Below are positions 1 through 6,949 of a stretch of 64,000 bases of DNA, one piece after another; the first letter of the stretch is position 1; each line of letters opens with the position of its first letter. The notes under the pieces were generated by a model that searched no databases, was not told where the DNA came from, and was given only the letters and a program-made list of their open reading frames with translations. The stretch is from CAZMBI01 sp964564675 (GTDB taxonomy: Bacteria; Pseudomonadota; Alphaproteobacteria; Rickettsiales; UBA3002), in contig CAZMBI010000004.1 of assembly GCA_964564675.1 (NCBI GenBank), positions 62,001-126,000 on the forward strand, read 5' to 3'. The translations under genes and the position numbers were made by a program.

Positions 1-266
1 GCGAGGCCGAAAAGCCCCCGATGGAGGAAATCGCCGAAGAAGAGCCGGTGGAAGCAGCCGAAGCGGCGGAGTCGGCGGATGGGTCGAAGCGCAAGGCCAC
101 CACCAAGCGCGAAGCCTATGCCGAAGCCGCCAAAAAGGCCGCCAAGCAAAAACAGGCTAAAGAAGTGGCGGATCAGGTGAAAACCGATGCCGACGTGTCG
201 TCTGACAGCTCGGAAGAAGGCAAGTCCCAACCGGAAGCGGATGAAAAGCTGGCATCCAATGGATAA
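1..266 (+). CDS. rpsB: 30S ribosomal protein S2, C-terminal tail (5' truncated by window edge)
   Basis: Only the last 87 or so codons are in the window; the frame is open from base 3 to a TAA ending at 266. What is visible is a low-complexity tail: a Glu/Ala-rich acidic stretch, then a Lys/Ala-rich helix (KKAAKQKQAK) and a Ser/Glu-rich end. No S2 core is visible. The identification is inferred from position: rpsB directly precedes tsf in most bacteria, and alphaproteobacterial S2 proteins often carry charged C-terminal extensions. Gap to tsf is 85 bases. Confidence 0.7.
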   Translation, partial: EAEKPPMEEIAEEEPVEAAEAAESADGSKRKATTKREAYAEAAKKAAKQKQAKEVADQVKTDADVSSDSSEEGKSQPEADEKLASNG

Positions 267-351
267 CCAATGGTCGGGCCCTTCAGCGATGTGCCGGGTA
301 GTTGAGTCCCGGCGCCCGACGCTAACCATTAATCGTATATAGGAGTAAATC

Positions 352-1290
352 ATGAGCGTCTCACCCTCTCAAATTAAAGAATTACGTGAGAAAACCGGCG
401 CCGGAATGATGGATTGCAAAAAGGCGCTGAGCGAATCCGATGGTGATATGGATGCCGCCATTGACTGGTTGCGCACCAAAGGGCTAGCCCAAGCCTCCAA
501 AAAGTCTGATCGCGTGGCCGCCGAAGGGCTGGTTGCCGTCAAACAGGCGGAAAACCGTAAACAGGCGGCTGCCATTGAACTGAACTCGGAAACCGATTTC
601 GTGGCGCGTAACGAGCAGTTCCAGACCCTGGCCGATGCCTTTGCCGGCTATGCGCTGCAAGCCGGCGGCGATGTCGAACAGCTTAAGGAGCACACCTGCT
701 CGCAATTCGGCAAGCCGGTTAAAGAGGTCATTACCGAAGCGATTGCCACCATCGGCGAAAATATTCTGCTGCGCCGTGCGGGCATGCTGCAGGTGGAAAA
801 CGGCGTGGTGGCCACCTATACCCACAGCGCCGTCAAGCCCGACATGGGTAAAATCGGGGTACTGGTGGCACTGGAATCCGAAGGCGACCAGGACGCACTT
901 GAGCAGTTCGGCCGCCAGCTGGCGATGCATATCGCTGCCGCGCGCCCTGAGGCGTTAAGCCGTGACGAAGTCAAAGCCGAGCAGCTTGAACGCGAGCGCG
1001 CCATCTTTAAGGAACAGGCGATAGCTTCGGGAAAAACCCCTGAAATCGCTGAAAAAATGGTCGAAGGCCGGATGCGCAAATATTACGAAGAAATCGTCCT
1101 GCCCGAGCAGGTTTATGTGATTGACGGCAAAGCCCGCGTGTCAGAGGCGGTTGAGGCCTTTGCCAAAGAGCTTGGCCAGCCGGTCACCATCGCCGGGTTT
1201 GTCCGCTTCGCCCTCGGCGAAGGCGTGGAAACCGACAATGGCGACGGCGATTTCGCCTCAGAAGTGGCCAAAATGGCAGGCGTCGCCTAG
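352..1290 (+). CDS. tsf: Elongation factor Ts
   Basis: EF-Ts is the nucleotide exchange factor that recycles EF-Tu-GDP during translation. The 312-residue product starts with the UBA-like N-terminal domain (IKELREKTGAGMMDCKKAL, about residues 8-26) and has the diagnostic TDFV motif at 81-84, which contacts EF-Tu helix D. The dimerisation/coiled-coil region (SGKTPEIAEKMVEGRMRKYYEE, read in two parts) follows near residues 225-250. The length is slightly above the usual 283-300. A clear Shine-Dalgarno, TAGGAG, lies 6 bases before ATG 352. It is probably cotranscribed with rpsB and converges on tlyA, 34 bases away. Confidence 0.97.
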   Translation: MSVSPSQIKELREKTGAGMMDCKKALSESDGDMDAAIDWLRTKGLAQASKKSDRVAAEGLVAVKQAENRKQAAAIELNSETDFVARNEQFQTLADAFAGYALQAGGDVEQLKEHTCSQFGKPVKEVITEAIATIGENILLRRAGMLQVENGVVATYTHSAVKPDMGKIGVLVALESEGDQDALEQFGRQLAMHIAAARPEALSRDEVKAEQLERERAIFKEQAIASGKTPEIAEKMVEGRMRKYYEEIVLPEQVYVIDGKARVSEAVEAFAKELGQPVTIAGFVRFALGEGVETDNGDGDFASEVAKMAGVA

Positions 1291-1324
1291 CACCATTGAC
1301 TACATGCGCGGATACCGTCATGCC

Positions 1325-2131
1325 TTATATCCGCTCGCCCGCGCATGCGCTGCGCACCGCCCACAACAAAAATTCCCGATTGCCTTTCGGTCCGCTGATC
1401 GGGCTGTCGGTTATGGCCTGTACACGCCAGCCCATGGCATCTTCCAGCCAGCGCGTAATATCCTCGCACACCGCCTGATGCAGCGTTGCGTCTCTGACGA
1501 CGCCGCCCTTGCCGATTTGCGATTTTCCCACCTCAAACTGCGGCTTAATCAGCGCAATGAGCTGTGCGACCGCATCCGCCGCGCAGCGATTAGCCTCCCC
1601 GGCCAATGCGGGGGGCGGCCCGGGAGCGGCCAAGGATAACGCCGCCGGCAACACCGTCTTTAATGAAATAAAACTGGCATCACACACCACCAGATTGATC
1701 GCCTCCGGCACCTGCTCGCGCGTCAGATAGCGTGCGTTGGTTTTTTCGCACACCACCACGCGCGCATCGTTGCGCAATTTCCAATCGAGCTGGCCGTGAC
1801 CGACATCCACGGCATAGATCCGGGCCGCCCCGCGGCTCAGCAGCACGTCGGTGAAACCGCCGGTTGACGCCCCCACATCCAACGTAATTGCATTTTTCAC
1901 ATCGATGGCAAAGGTGCTAAGTGCATGATCCAGCTTGATTCCCCCGCGCGAGACCCAGGGATGGACCGGCCCTTTGATTGCGACTTCCGCATCGCTTGGC
2001 ACCGGCTGACCGGCCTTGTCGACGCGCTGCGTGCCCACCAGCACCTGACCGGCGAGTATCAATGCCTGCGCTTTGGTTTTCGACTCGGCTAGGCCGCGGT
2101 CGACGAGCAACTGATCAATGCGGATTTTCAT
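1325..2131 (-). CDS. tlyA: TlyA-family rRNA 2'-O-methyltransferase (S4 domain + FtsJ-like)
   Basis: 268 residues. An S4 RNA-binding domain (residues 1-60, MKIRIDQLLVDRGLAESKTKA) is followed by a Rossmann-fold methyltransferase with the SAM-binding loop LDVGASTGGFTD at 84-95. TlyA enzymes methylate ribose 2'-OH groups in 16S/23S rRNA; older annotations say hemolysin. The start is set at ATG 2131 because the S4 domain begins there; the open frame extends upstream without homology. Residues about 170-189 (PGPPPALAGEANRC and on) look like an insert encoded by a GC-rich imperfect palindrome. It lies 28 bases after ispA, so it is probably in the xseB-ispA-tlyA operon. Confidence 0.93.
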   Translation of the reverse strand: MKIRIDQLLVDRGLAESKTKAQALILAGQVLVGTQRVDKAGQPVPSDAEVAIKGPVHPWVSRGGIKLDHALSTFAIDVKNAITLDVGASTGGFTDVLLSRGAARIYAVDVGHGQLDWKLRNDARVVVCEKTNARYLTREQVPEAINLVVCDASFISLKTVLPAALSLAAPGPPPALAGEANRCAADAVAQLIALIKPQFEVGKSQIGKGGVVRDATLHQAVCEDITRWLEDAMGWRVQAITDSPISGPKGNREFLLWAVRSACAGERI

Positions 2132-2159
2132 ATCACACGACACCCGGTCCGGGCCCGTC

Positions 2160-3137
2160 CTAACTTTTTCGGCTGACCACATAATCCGCCAGGGCACGCA
2201 GGCGGTCGGCCTTTTTGTCGAAATGGCGCAGATATTGTTTGGCCTGATCGGCGAGGATATTGGCCTGCTCGCGGGCGCGCTCGGGACCGAGAACGGACAC
2301 CAGCGTTGCCTTGCCGACCTCCTGATCTTTGCGTACTTTTTTGCCGGTTTCCTCGCGGGTTCCTTCGACATCGAGCAAATCATCGACAATCTGAAAGGCC
2401 AGTCCAATATCATGGGCATAGCGTTTCAACGCATTGCGCAGCAATTCCGGGGCTTTGCCGAGGATCGCCCCAGCCTCGCAGGACACGGCAAACATTTCTC
2501 CGGTTTTCAGGCGCTGCAGGCGGATCACCTCGTCGGCATCCATTGCCTCACCCTCGGCATCCAGATCCATCATTTGCCCGCCGACCATGCCGCGCACGCC
2601 TGCGGCTTTGGCGATCACGCGGATCAGTTCGCAGCGCACCGCCGTATCGGCGTGCACTTTGGAACTGGTCAGCACCTCGAACGCATAGGTCAGCAGGGCA
2701 TCACCGGCTAAAATAGCGGCGGCCTCGCCGAAGGCTTTATGGCAACTGGGCTTGCCGCGGCGGAAATCGTCATTGTCCATCGCCGGCAGATCGTCGTGAA
2801 TCAGCGAATAGGTATGGATAAATTCGATGGCGGCGGCGGTGGTCATGGCCGCATCGGAACTCACCCCGAACAATCCGGCGCATTCCACGGTTAAAAACGG
2901 CCGGATACGCTTGCCGCCGCCAAAGGACGAATAGCGCATGGCCTCGATGATTTTATGTTCCCCGCTATGGGTTTCCGGTGGCTCTTCGTCGCTGGCGACA
3001 CCGCTGGTTAAGGAAATGACTTTGGTGGAAATACCGGCCGTTGTCGGCAGGATGTCATCCATTGCTTCATCAACTTGCTGGCTATTTTCCGAAAGCGCCT
3101 GTTGAAGATCGAACACAAACCCACTCTTTTTTATCAT
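2160..3137 (-). CDS. ispA: Farnesyl/geranyl diphosphate synthase (polyprenyl synthetase)
   Basis: 325 residues. It condenses isopentenyl diphosphate with allylic diphosphates and so feeds undecaprenyl phosphate and quinone synthesis. Visible motifs are GGGKRIRP (73-80), the first Asp-rich motif DDLPAMD (115-121), GDALLTYAFEVL, and the second Asp-rich motif DDLLD (252-256). Two residues between the Asp pairs of the first motif plus the closing Asp fit the bacterial FPP-synthase type. Residues about 36-62 between the first helix and the conserved IIEAMRY are longer than usual. ATG 3137 starts a helix matching the family N-terminus. Downstream tlyA follows after 28 bases. Confidence 0.94.
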   Translation of the reverse strand: MIKKSGFVFDLQQALSENSQQVDEAMDDILPTTAGISTKVISLTSGVASDEEPPETHSGEHKIIEAMRYSSFGGGKRIRPFLTVECAGLFGVSSDAAMTTAAAIEFIHTYSLIHDDLPAMDNDDFRRGKPSCHKAFGEAAAILAGDALLTYAFEVLTSSKVHADTAVRCELIRVIAKAAGVRGMVGGQMMDLDAEGEAMDADEVIRLQRLKTGEMFAVSCEAGAILGKAPELLRNALKRYAHDIGLAFQIVDDLLDVEGTREETGKKVRKDQEVGKATLVSVLGPERAREQANILADQAKQYLRHFDKKADRLRALADYVVSRKS

Positions 3138-3244
3138 TTATGATTTAACCTGGCACGTGAAGTCGGGCCACACGCTTAGCAGCCGGCGGCATGCGCTATC
3201 CTCACTTACCAGCCGGACATGACACGTCATCCCCACACACGGCG

Positions 3245-3508
3245 TCAGCTTTCCCCTTCAAATGCTTGTGTGGTCGTCTCACCCTCCTGGTTCTGCATAA
3301 TCTTTTCGACTTTCAGCTTCGCCTGGTTGAGTTTTTTCATGCAATGGTCTTTCAACTGCGTACCGCGCTCATAATCGGCAATGGCTTTTTCCAGATCGCC
3401 CTGTCCGGATTCCAGCTCGCGCACGATTCCCTCAAGCTCGGCCAGCGCATCCTCGAAGCTCAGGCGGTCGATTTCCTCTTGGTTGGCTATGGGTTGAGTC
3501 TGTGACAT
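3245..3508 (-). CDS. xseB: Exodeoxyribonuclease VII small subunit
   Basis: 87 residues. XseB binds several-fold to XseA to form the bidirectional single-strand exonuclease VII. The family core is plain: LSFEDALAELEGIVRELESG, then LEKAIADYERGTQLKDHC and a second helix KKLNQAKLKVEKI, together forming the antiparallel helical hairpin typical of the family. The C-terminal 15 residues are a polar tail. The first gene of the minus-strand xseB-ispA-tlyA block, which is a common alphaproteobacterial order. xseA is not in the window. Confidence 0.95.
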   Translation of the reverse strand: MSQTQPIANQEEIDRLSFEDALAELEGIVRELESGQGDLEKAIADYERGTQLKDHCMKKLNQAKLKVEKIMQNQEGETTTQAFEGES

Positions 3509-3730
3509 AGCCCCAGAAGTTAAGCAATTTGCGCCCTCAGAGCAAGATGAATATCATATCGCCTGGGGATTTCTCTGCGCACCAGGGCACCGGCCGCGCG
3601 GGCGTTCACCTTGACGCCACGCGATGCGGCAACCGGCCACCCCCTGCCCGTTAACAGGATCGTTGCAGGCGGTTGATGCCGCCCGGGCTGATGCGGTTAT
3701 ACACACAGACGGCATCTGATAAAAAAGTTA

Positions 3731-3759
3731 TTGCAAATAATTCTCATTTTCACTATACG
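3731..3759 (+). promoter_or_regulatory. Sigma70-type promoter overlapped by a Fur-box-like palindrome
   Basis: TTGCAA (3731-3736) and TATACG (3754-3759) are spaced by exactly 17 bases. Overlying the -35 and spacer is TGCAAAT-A-ATTCTCA (3732-3746), a 7-1-7 inverted repeat whose halves (TGCAAAT and, on the other strand, TGAGAAT) resemble the Fur consensus TGATAAT. No protein-coding gene follows on this strand; an intrinsic terminator lies 30-60 bases downstream. This suggests iron-repressed transcription of a short RNA. Confidence 0.5.
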
Positions 3760-3765
3760 AACACT

Positions 3766-3821
3766 GATTACTGTGTCTCTCACTAGACGCCGCCGGGATG
3801 AAAATTCCGGCGGCTTTTTTT
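3766..3821 (+). ncRNA. Candidate small RNA, possibly iron-regulated
   Basis: Predicted transcript of about 56 nt between the Fur-box promoter (3731-3759) and a strong intrinsic terminator ending in seven T at 3815-3821. The 5' part may fold weakly (ACAC/GTGT). No start codon precedes the terminator stem, so it is unlikely to encode a peptide. By analogy with RyhB-type RNAs it could act under iron starvation, but no target or family match is known and it is shorter than RyhB. The terminator is asymmetric (T tract only on the plus strand), which argues that it serves this transcript rather than the converging orphan gene at 3827. Confidence 0.42.
3789..3821 (+). terminator. Rho-independent terminator
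   Basis: GCCGCCGG (3789-3796) pairs with CCGGCGGC (3807-3814) around a 10-base loop, and seven T follow directly. The reverse strand lacks a T tract after the stem, so the direction is plus. Confidence 0.8.
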
Positions 3822-3826
3822 CTTGG

Positions 3827-4456
3827 TTACAGGCTCGGCCCGCCGCCTCTGCCCAGCGGCCGATTAAACTTATTTTGAGCGATATCCCAGCATTCCTGCA
3901 TATTTTGATGAAATTCCTGCTCATAATCTTTAACATACAGTCCCATAAGCGACTTGAATTCCTCGCTCGGGTCCAGCTTGTGCCCTTCGATTCTACGACT
4001 CAGATTGTGAACCATCGGCTTGCGGCTGTCGTGCAGCCGTCTGGTGAACTTTCCTCCTATCCGAAACACATCCGGCTCGGTGTTCGGCGGGTTCAGCTGG
4101 TCCAATGCACTGGCCTTTACCGCCTCCTGCCATGATTCCGTCAGCAGTTGGCGGTAGAATTGTTTAGGAAGACCAGCGCGATGCCGATATTGACTATCCG
4201 TGAATGCATCCAAGCGGCTGACCAACTGCATCTGTGCCAGATTCTGCAGTAATAACAGCCTATTGAGAGCGTCTTTCCCAAGCACTTCCCGGTCACCCTG
4301 CTCAAACGGATCTTTGTCAAGGCCGGCGCTTTGCAGATCCCCTGCCGCTATATTTTGCGCCTCCAGCCCACCCGGATAAGGAAAGTTTTCAACCTCTTTG
4401 ATCAACAGGCCGAGGAATCGGCCATTCCCGCCGGGGATATTGTCGTTATGAGCCAT
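3827..4456 (-). CDS. Hypothetical protein, orphan with PhoB-like box
   Basis: 209 residues, no recognised family, no signal peptide or membrane segment. Mostly helical and polar, with a Leu-rich helix (LNRLLLLQNLAQMQLVSRL, about residues 64-82) and a glycine/proline C-terminus. Composition is more AT-rich than the neighbouring ffh, hinting at a different history. Upstream at 4551-4568 lies ATATCAC-AAAA-GCTTCAT (minus strand), a member of the direct-repeat operator seen before five other orphans. It converges with the small-RNA candidate and is divergent from ffh, whose start is only 6 bases from the box. Confidence 0.7.
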   Translation of the reverse strand: MAHNDNIPGGNGRFLGLLIKEVENFPYPGGLEAQNIAAGDLQSAGLDKDPFEQGDREVLGKDALNRLLLLQNLAQMQLVSRLDAFTDSQYRHRAGLPKQFYRQLLTESWQEAVKASALDQLNPPNTEPDVFRIGGKFTRRLHDSRKPMVHNLSRRIEGHKLDPSEEFKSLMGLYVKDYEQEFHQNMQECWDIAQNKFNRPLGRGGGPSL

Positions 4457-4550
4457 ACGATTCGCTATGCCTATGTTTACGTGATTCTTGTTTATTTTTA
4501 CCTGTTATTGCATTATGCCCCATTGGGCGCCAAATGGTTATCCGATTAAC

Positions 4551-4568
4551 ATGAAGCTTTTGTGATAT
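4551..4568 (-). promoter_or_regulatory. PhoB-like direct-repeat box upstream of orphan gene 3827-4456
   Basis: On the minus strand ATATCAC-AAAA-GCTTCAT: two 7-base half sites with 11-base periodicity. It shares the core TCACAAAAGCTTCA with the box upstream of the gene at 41638. A CATAAT hexamer follows 33 bases downstream, that is one more helical turn than the 22 bases seen elsewhere. Lies between this gene and the divergent ffh. Confidence 0.5.
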
Positions 4569-4573
4569 GCTGT

Positions 4574-5929
4574 ATGTTTCAGTCTCTGTCCGATAAACTC
4601 ACCAGCGCGCTTGATAAACTCCGGCGCAAGGGCACGCTGAGCGAAGCCGATATCGACGCCGCCATGCGTGAGGTGCGCATCGCCCTGCTGGAAGCCGATG
4701 TGGCCCTGCCCGTGGTCAAGGAGCTCGTCAAATCCCTGAAAGAAAAAGCCGTGGGCGAGGAAATCATCGCCAGCGTGTCGCCGGCGCAGATGGTCATCAA
4801 GCTGGTACAGGACCATCTCGCCGAGCTGCTGGGCTCCGAGCATCAGGCGCTTAACCTCGCCGCCGCCCCGCCGGCGGTGATAATGATGGTCGGCCTGCAG
4901 GGCTCGGGGAAAACCACCTCCACCGGCAAGCTGGCCCATCGCCTGCGCGACAAACACAACAAGAAAGTGCTGGTCGCCTCGCTCGATGTGCAGCGCCCCG
5001 CCGCGCAAGAACAGCTCGCCACCGTCGCCGAACAGGCGGGGGTCAGCTCGCTGCCCATCGTGGCCGGCCAGCCGCCGGCGGCGATCACCCGGCGCGCCAT
5101 GGAAACCGCGCGGCTGGAAGGGTATGACGTGTTGCTGCTGGATACGGCCGGTCGCCTGCAGATCGATGAGGCGCTGATGCACGAGCTGGCCGAAGTCAAA
5201 GCACTCGCCGCACCGATTGAAACCCTGCTGGTGGCGGATGCGCTGACCGGCCAAGACGCCGTCAATATCGCGCGGGGCTTTCAGGAGCGTATCGGAATCA
5301 GCGGTATCGTGCTCACCCGGATCGACGGCGACGGCCGCGGCGGGGCGGCGCTTTCCATGCGGCAGGTCACCGGCCAGCCGATCAAATTCATTGGCGTGGG
5401 CGAGAAAATCCAGGAATTCGAGCCGTTTTATCCGGAGCGCATCGCCCAGCGCATTCTGGATATGGGCGATGTCGTCTCGCTGGTTGAGCGCGCCGCCGAA
5501 TCGGTCGATCAGGCAGCGGCCGAAGATATGGCCAAGCGCTTTCAGGAAGGCAAGTTCGACTTCAACGACATGCTTTCCCAGATGCGGCAGATGAAGAAAA
5601 TGGGCGGGCTGAGCTCGATGCTGGGCATGATGCCGGGCGTGGGCAAGCTGAAGGACCAGCTGGCCGGCGCCAATCTCAATGACGGCATGATGAAGCAGAC
5701 TGAGGCGATTATTCTGTCGATGACGCCCAAGGAGCGGCGCTTCCCCAAGTTGCTGAATGCCTCGCGCCGCCAGCGCATCGCCAAGGGGTCGGGCACCACG
5801 GTGCAGGATATCAACCGGCTTTTTAAGCAATATCAGCAGATGGAAAAAATGATGAAACAGATGAAGAAAATGCACAAACGCGGCAAAATGCCGAACAACA
5901 TGGACGAGTTGATGCGTACCATGCGGTGA
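4574..5929 (+). CDS. ffh: Signal recognition particle protein Ffh
   Basis: 451 residues. Ffh binds signal sequences and the SRP RNA and, with FtsY, delivers nascent inner-membrane proteins. Order: N-terminal four-helix bundle (MFQSLSDKL to about 90), GTPase G domain with P-loop GLQGSGKTT near 108-116, DTAGR (G3) and TRIDGDGRGG, then the Met-rich M domain ending in MKKMHKRGKMPNN. ATG 4574 begins the family-typical MFQSLSDKL; a GTG four codons upstream is less likely. No strong Shine-Dalgarno is seen. The usual downstream rpsP-rimM-trmD are absent; a palindromic element separates ffh from converging prmA. Confidence 0.97.
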   Translation: MFQSLSDKLTSALDKLRRKGTLSEADIDAAMREVRIALLEADVALPVVKELVKSLKEKAVGEEIIASVSPAQMVIKLVQDHLAELLGSEHQALNLAAAPPAVIMMVGLQGSGKTTSTGKLAHRLRDKHNKKVLVASLDVQRPAAQEQLATVAEQAGVSSLPIVAGQPPAAITRRAMETARLEGYDVLLLDTAGRLQIDEALMHELAEVKALAAPIETLLVADALTGQDAVNIARGFQERIGISGIVLTRIDGDGRGGAALSMRQVTGQPIKFIGVGEKIQEFEPFYPERIAQRILDMGDVVSLVERAAESVDQAAAEDMAKRFQEGKFDFNDMLSQMRQMKKMGGLSSMLGMMPGVGKLKDQLAGANLNDGMMKQTEAIILSMTPKERRFPKLLNASRRQRIAKGSGTTVQDINRLFKQYQQMEKMMKQMKKMHKRGKMPNNMDELMRTMR

Positions 5930-5932
5930 TTA

Positions 5933-6050
5933 TGTGTTTTCATTAGATTGAGAAAATCTTGGGCCGCAGGCCCTCACCCTAACCCTCTCCCAGTGGGAGA
6001 GGGAAGCGCGCGTTGCGCGCGGGAGAGGGTATCAATCTAATGAAAACACA
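5933..6050. repeat. Compound palindromic repeat between ffh and prmA
   Basis: Perfect 19-bp inverted arms, TGTGTTTTCATTAGATTGA (5933-5951) and its complement (6032-6050), enclose a second element: CCCTCACCCT at 5971-5980, then CCCTCTCCC/GGGAGAGGG, then a GCGCGCGTTGCGCGC hairpin and GGGAGAGGG. The inner element resembles a widespread proteobacterial intergenic repeat, and a diverged copy lies inside trmJ. It may end both convergent transcripts as a hairpin. Confidence 0.85.
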
Positions 6051-6055
6051 CACAA

Positions 6056-6937
6056 TCAGCGTCCGATCACCAGCGTCGCCCAGCCGCCACCAATAATCCG
6101 CTCGCGCAGCATCAGCCCGTGGCAGCGATGCGCCCACAACACCATGCGCTCCTGCCGGGTGAGCAGCCCCGACAGCACCGCCACGCCGCCGGGCGCCAGA
6201 TGCGCCGCCAGCTCACCGGCCATATACATCAGCGGCCGCGCCAGAATATTGGCGATGATCAGATCATAATGCCCGCGGGCCACACGATAACCGTCGCCCG
6301 CGCGGCAGGCCACCGCACGCTGCACGCCATTGACAGCCATATTCCATGTCGCCACACGCACCGACATAGGATCAATATCCACTGCCTCAACCCGCGCCGC
6401 GGGCCATAGCCGGGCCGCCGCAATGGCCAGAATCCCCGAGCCGCAGCCCATATCAAGCACCCGCTTAAACCGTCGCCGGCGCGTCAGCCCGTCAAGCGCC
6501 AGCAAACAGCCAGTCGTGGTCTCGTGCTCGCCGGTACCGAAGGCCGCGCCGGCATCGATACAGATGGGAATCCGCCCCGGCGCCGGGCGCTGCTCGATAT
6601 GTGAGCCATGCACGAAAAAGCGCCCGGCATCTATCGGCCGGAAACTCGCCTGCACCTGCGCCACCCAGTCGCGCGCGGCCACCGGCACCGGCGCGGCATG
6701 GGCAATATCGACCCCGTACGCCGCGCGCAGAATCGCCAGTCGGGTGCGGATTTCCGCCAGTTGCGACGCATCGGCAAAGACTTTAAGCCGCCACAGACGC
6801 TGCGCCTCATCCACCACCACGCAGGTGCTGGCCAGCGCCAGATCCTCCAGCCCGTCGGCAAGCCAGGCGGCCTGCTCCTCAGGCAGCTCCCAGCTGAGCT
6901 CGGTCAGTTCCTGCGCCTGCGCAAACGGGTTGGTCAT
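6056..6937 (-). CDS. prmA: Ribosomal protein L11 methyltransferase
   Basis: 293 residues. PrmA trimethylates amino groups of ribosomal protein L11. The N-terminal L11-recognition part (1-120) leads to the signature FGTGEHETT (about 134-142), the SAM motif LDMGCGSGILAIAA (about 160-173), VDIDPMSVRVA, and the catalytic-loop motif NILARPL (about 226-232). Last gene of the bamD-recN-ligA-prmA run, 12 bases after ligA, so cotranscription is likely. Confidence 0.94.
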   Translation of the reverse strand: MTNPFAQAQELTELSWELPEEQAAWLADGLEDLALASTCVVVDEAQRLWRLKVFADASQLAEIRTRLAILRAAYGVDIAHAAPVPVAARDWVAQVQASFRPIDAGRFFVHGSHIEQRPAPGRIPICIDAGAAFGTGEHETTTGCLLALDGLTRRRRFKRVLDMGCGSGILAIAAARLWPAARVEAVDIDPMSVRVATWNMAVNGVQRAVACRAGDGYRVARGHYDLIIANILARPLMYMAGELAAHLAPGGVAVLSGLLTRQERMVLWAHRCHGLMLRERIIGGGWATLVIGR

Positions 6938-6949
6938 GCTTTCTCCCTG

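Noticed and set aside
1121..1639. Long plus-strand frames antisense to or out of frame with tsf and tlyA
   Set aside because: They overlap strong family matches and have no ribosome-binding site or homology; shadows of GC-rich coding DNA.
3731..4135. Plus-strand frame starting at the Fur box
   Set aside because: Starts at the -35 TTG, runs through a terminator and antisense to 3827-4456; not a gene.
4538..5875. 445-codon minus-strand frame opposite ffh, His/Leu-rich
   Set aside because: Complement of a confident Ffh gene; composition is typical of antisense frames in GC-rich DNA.
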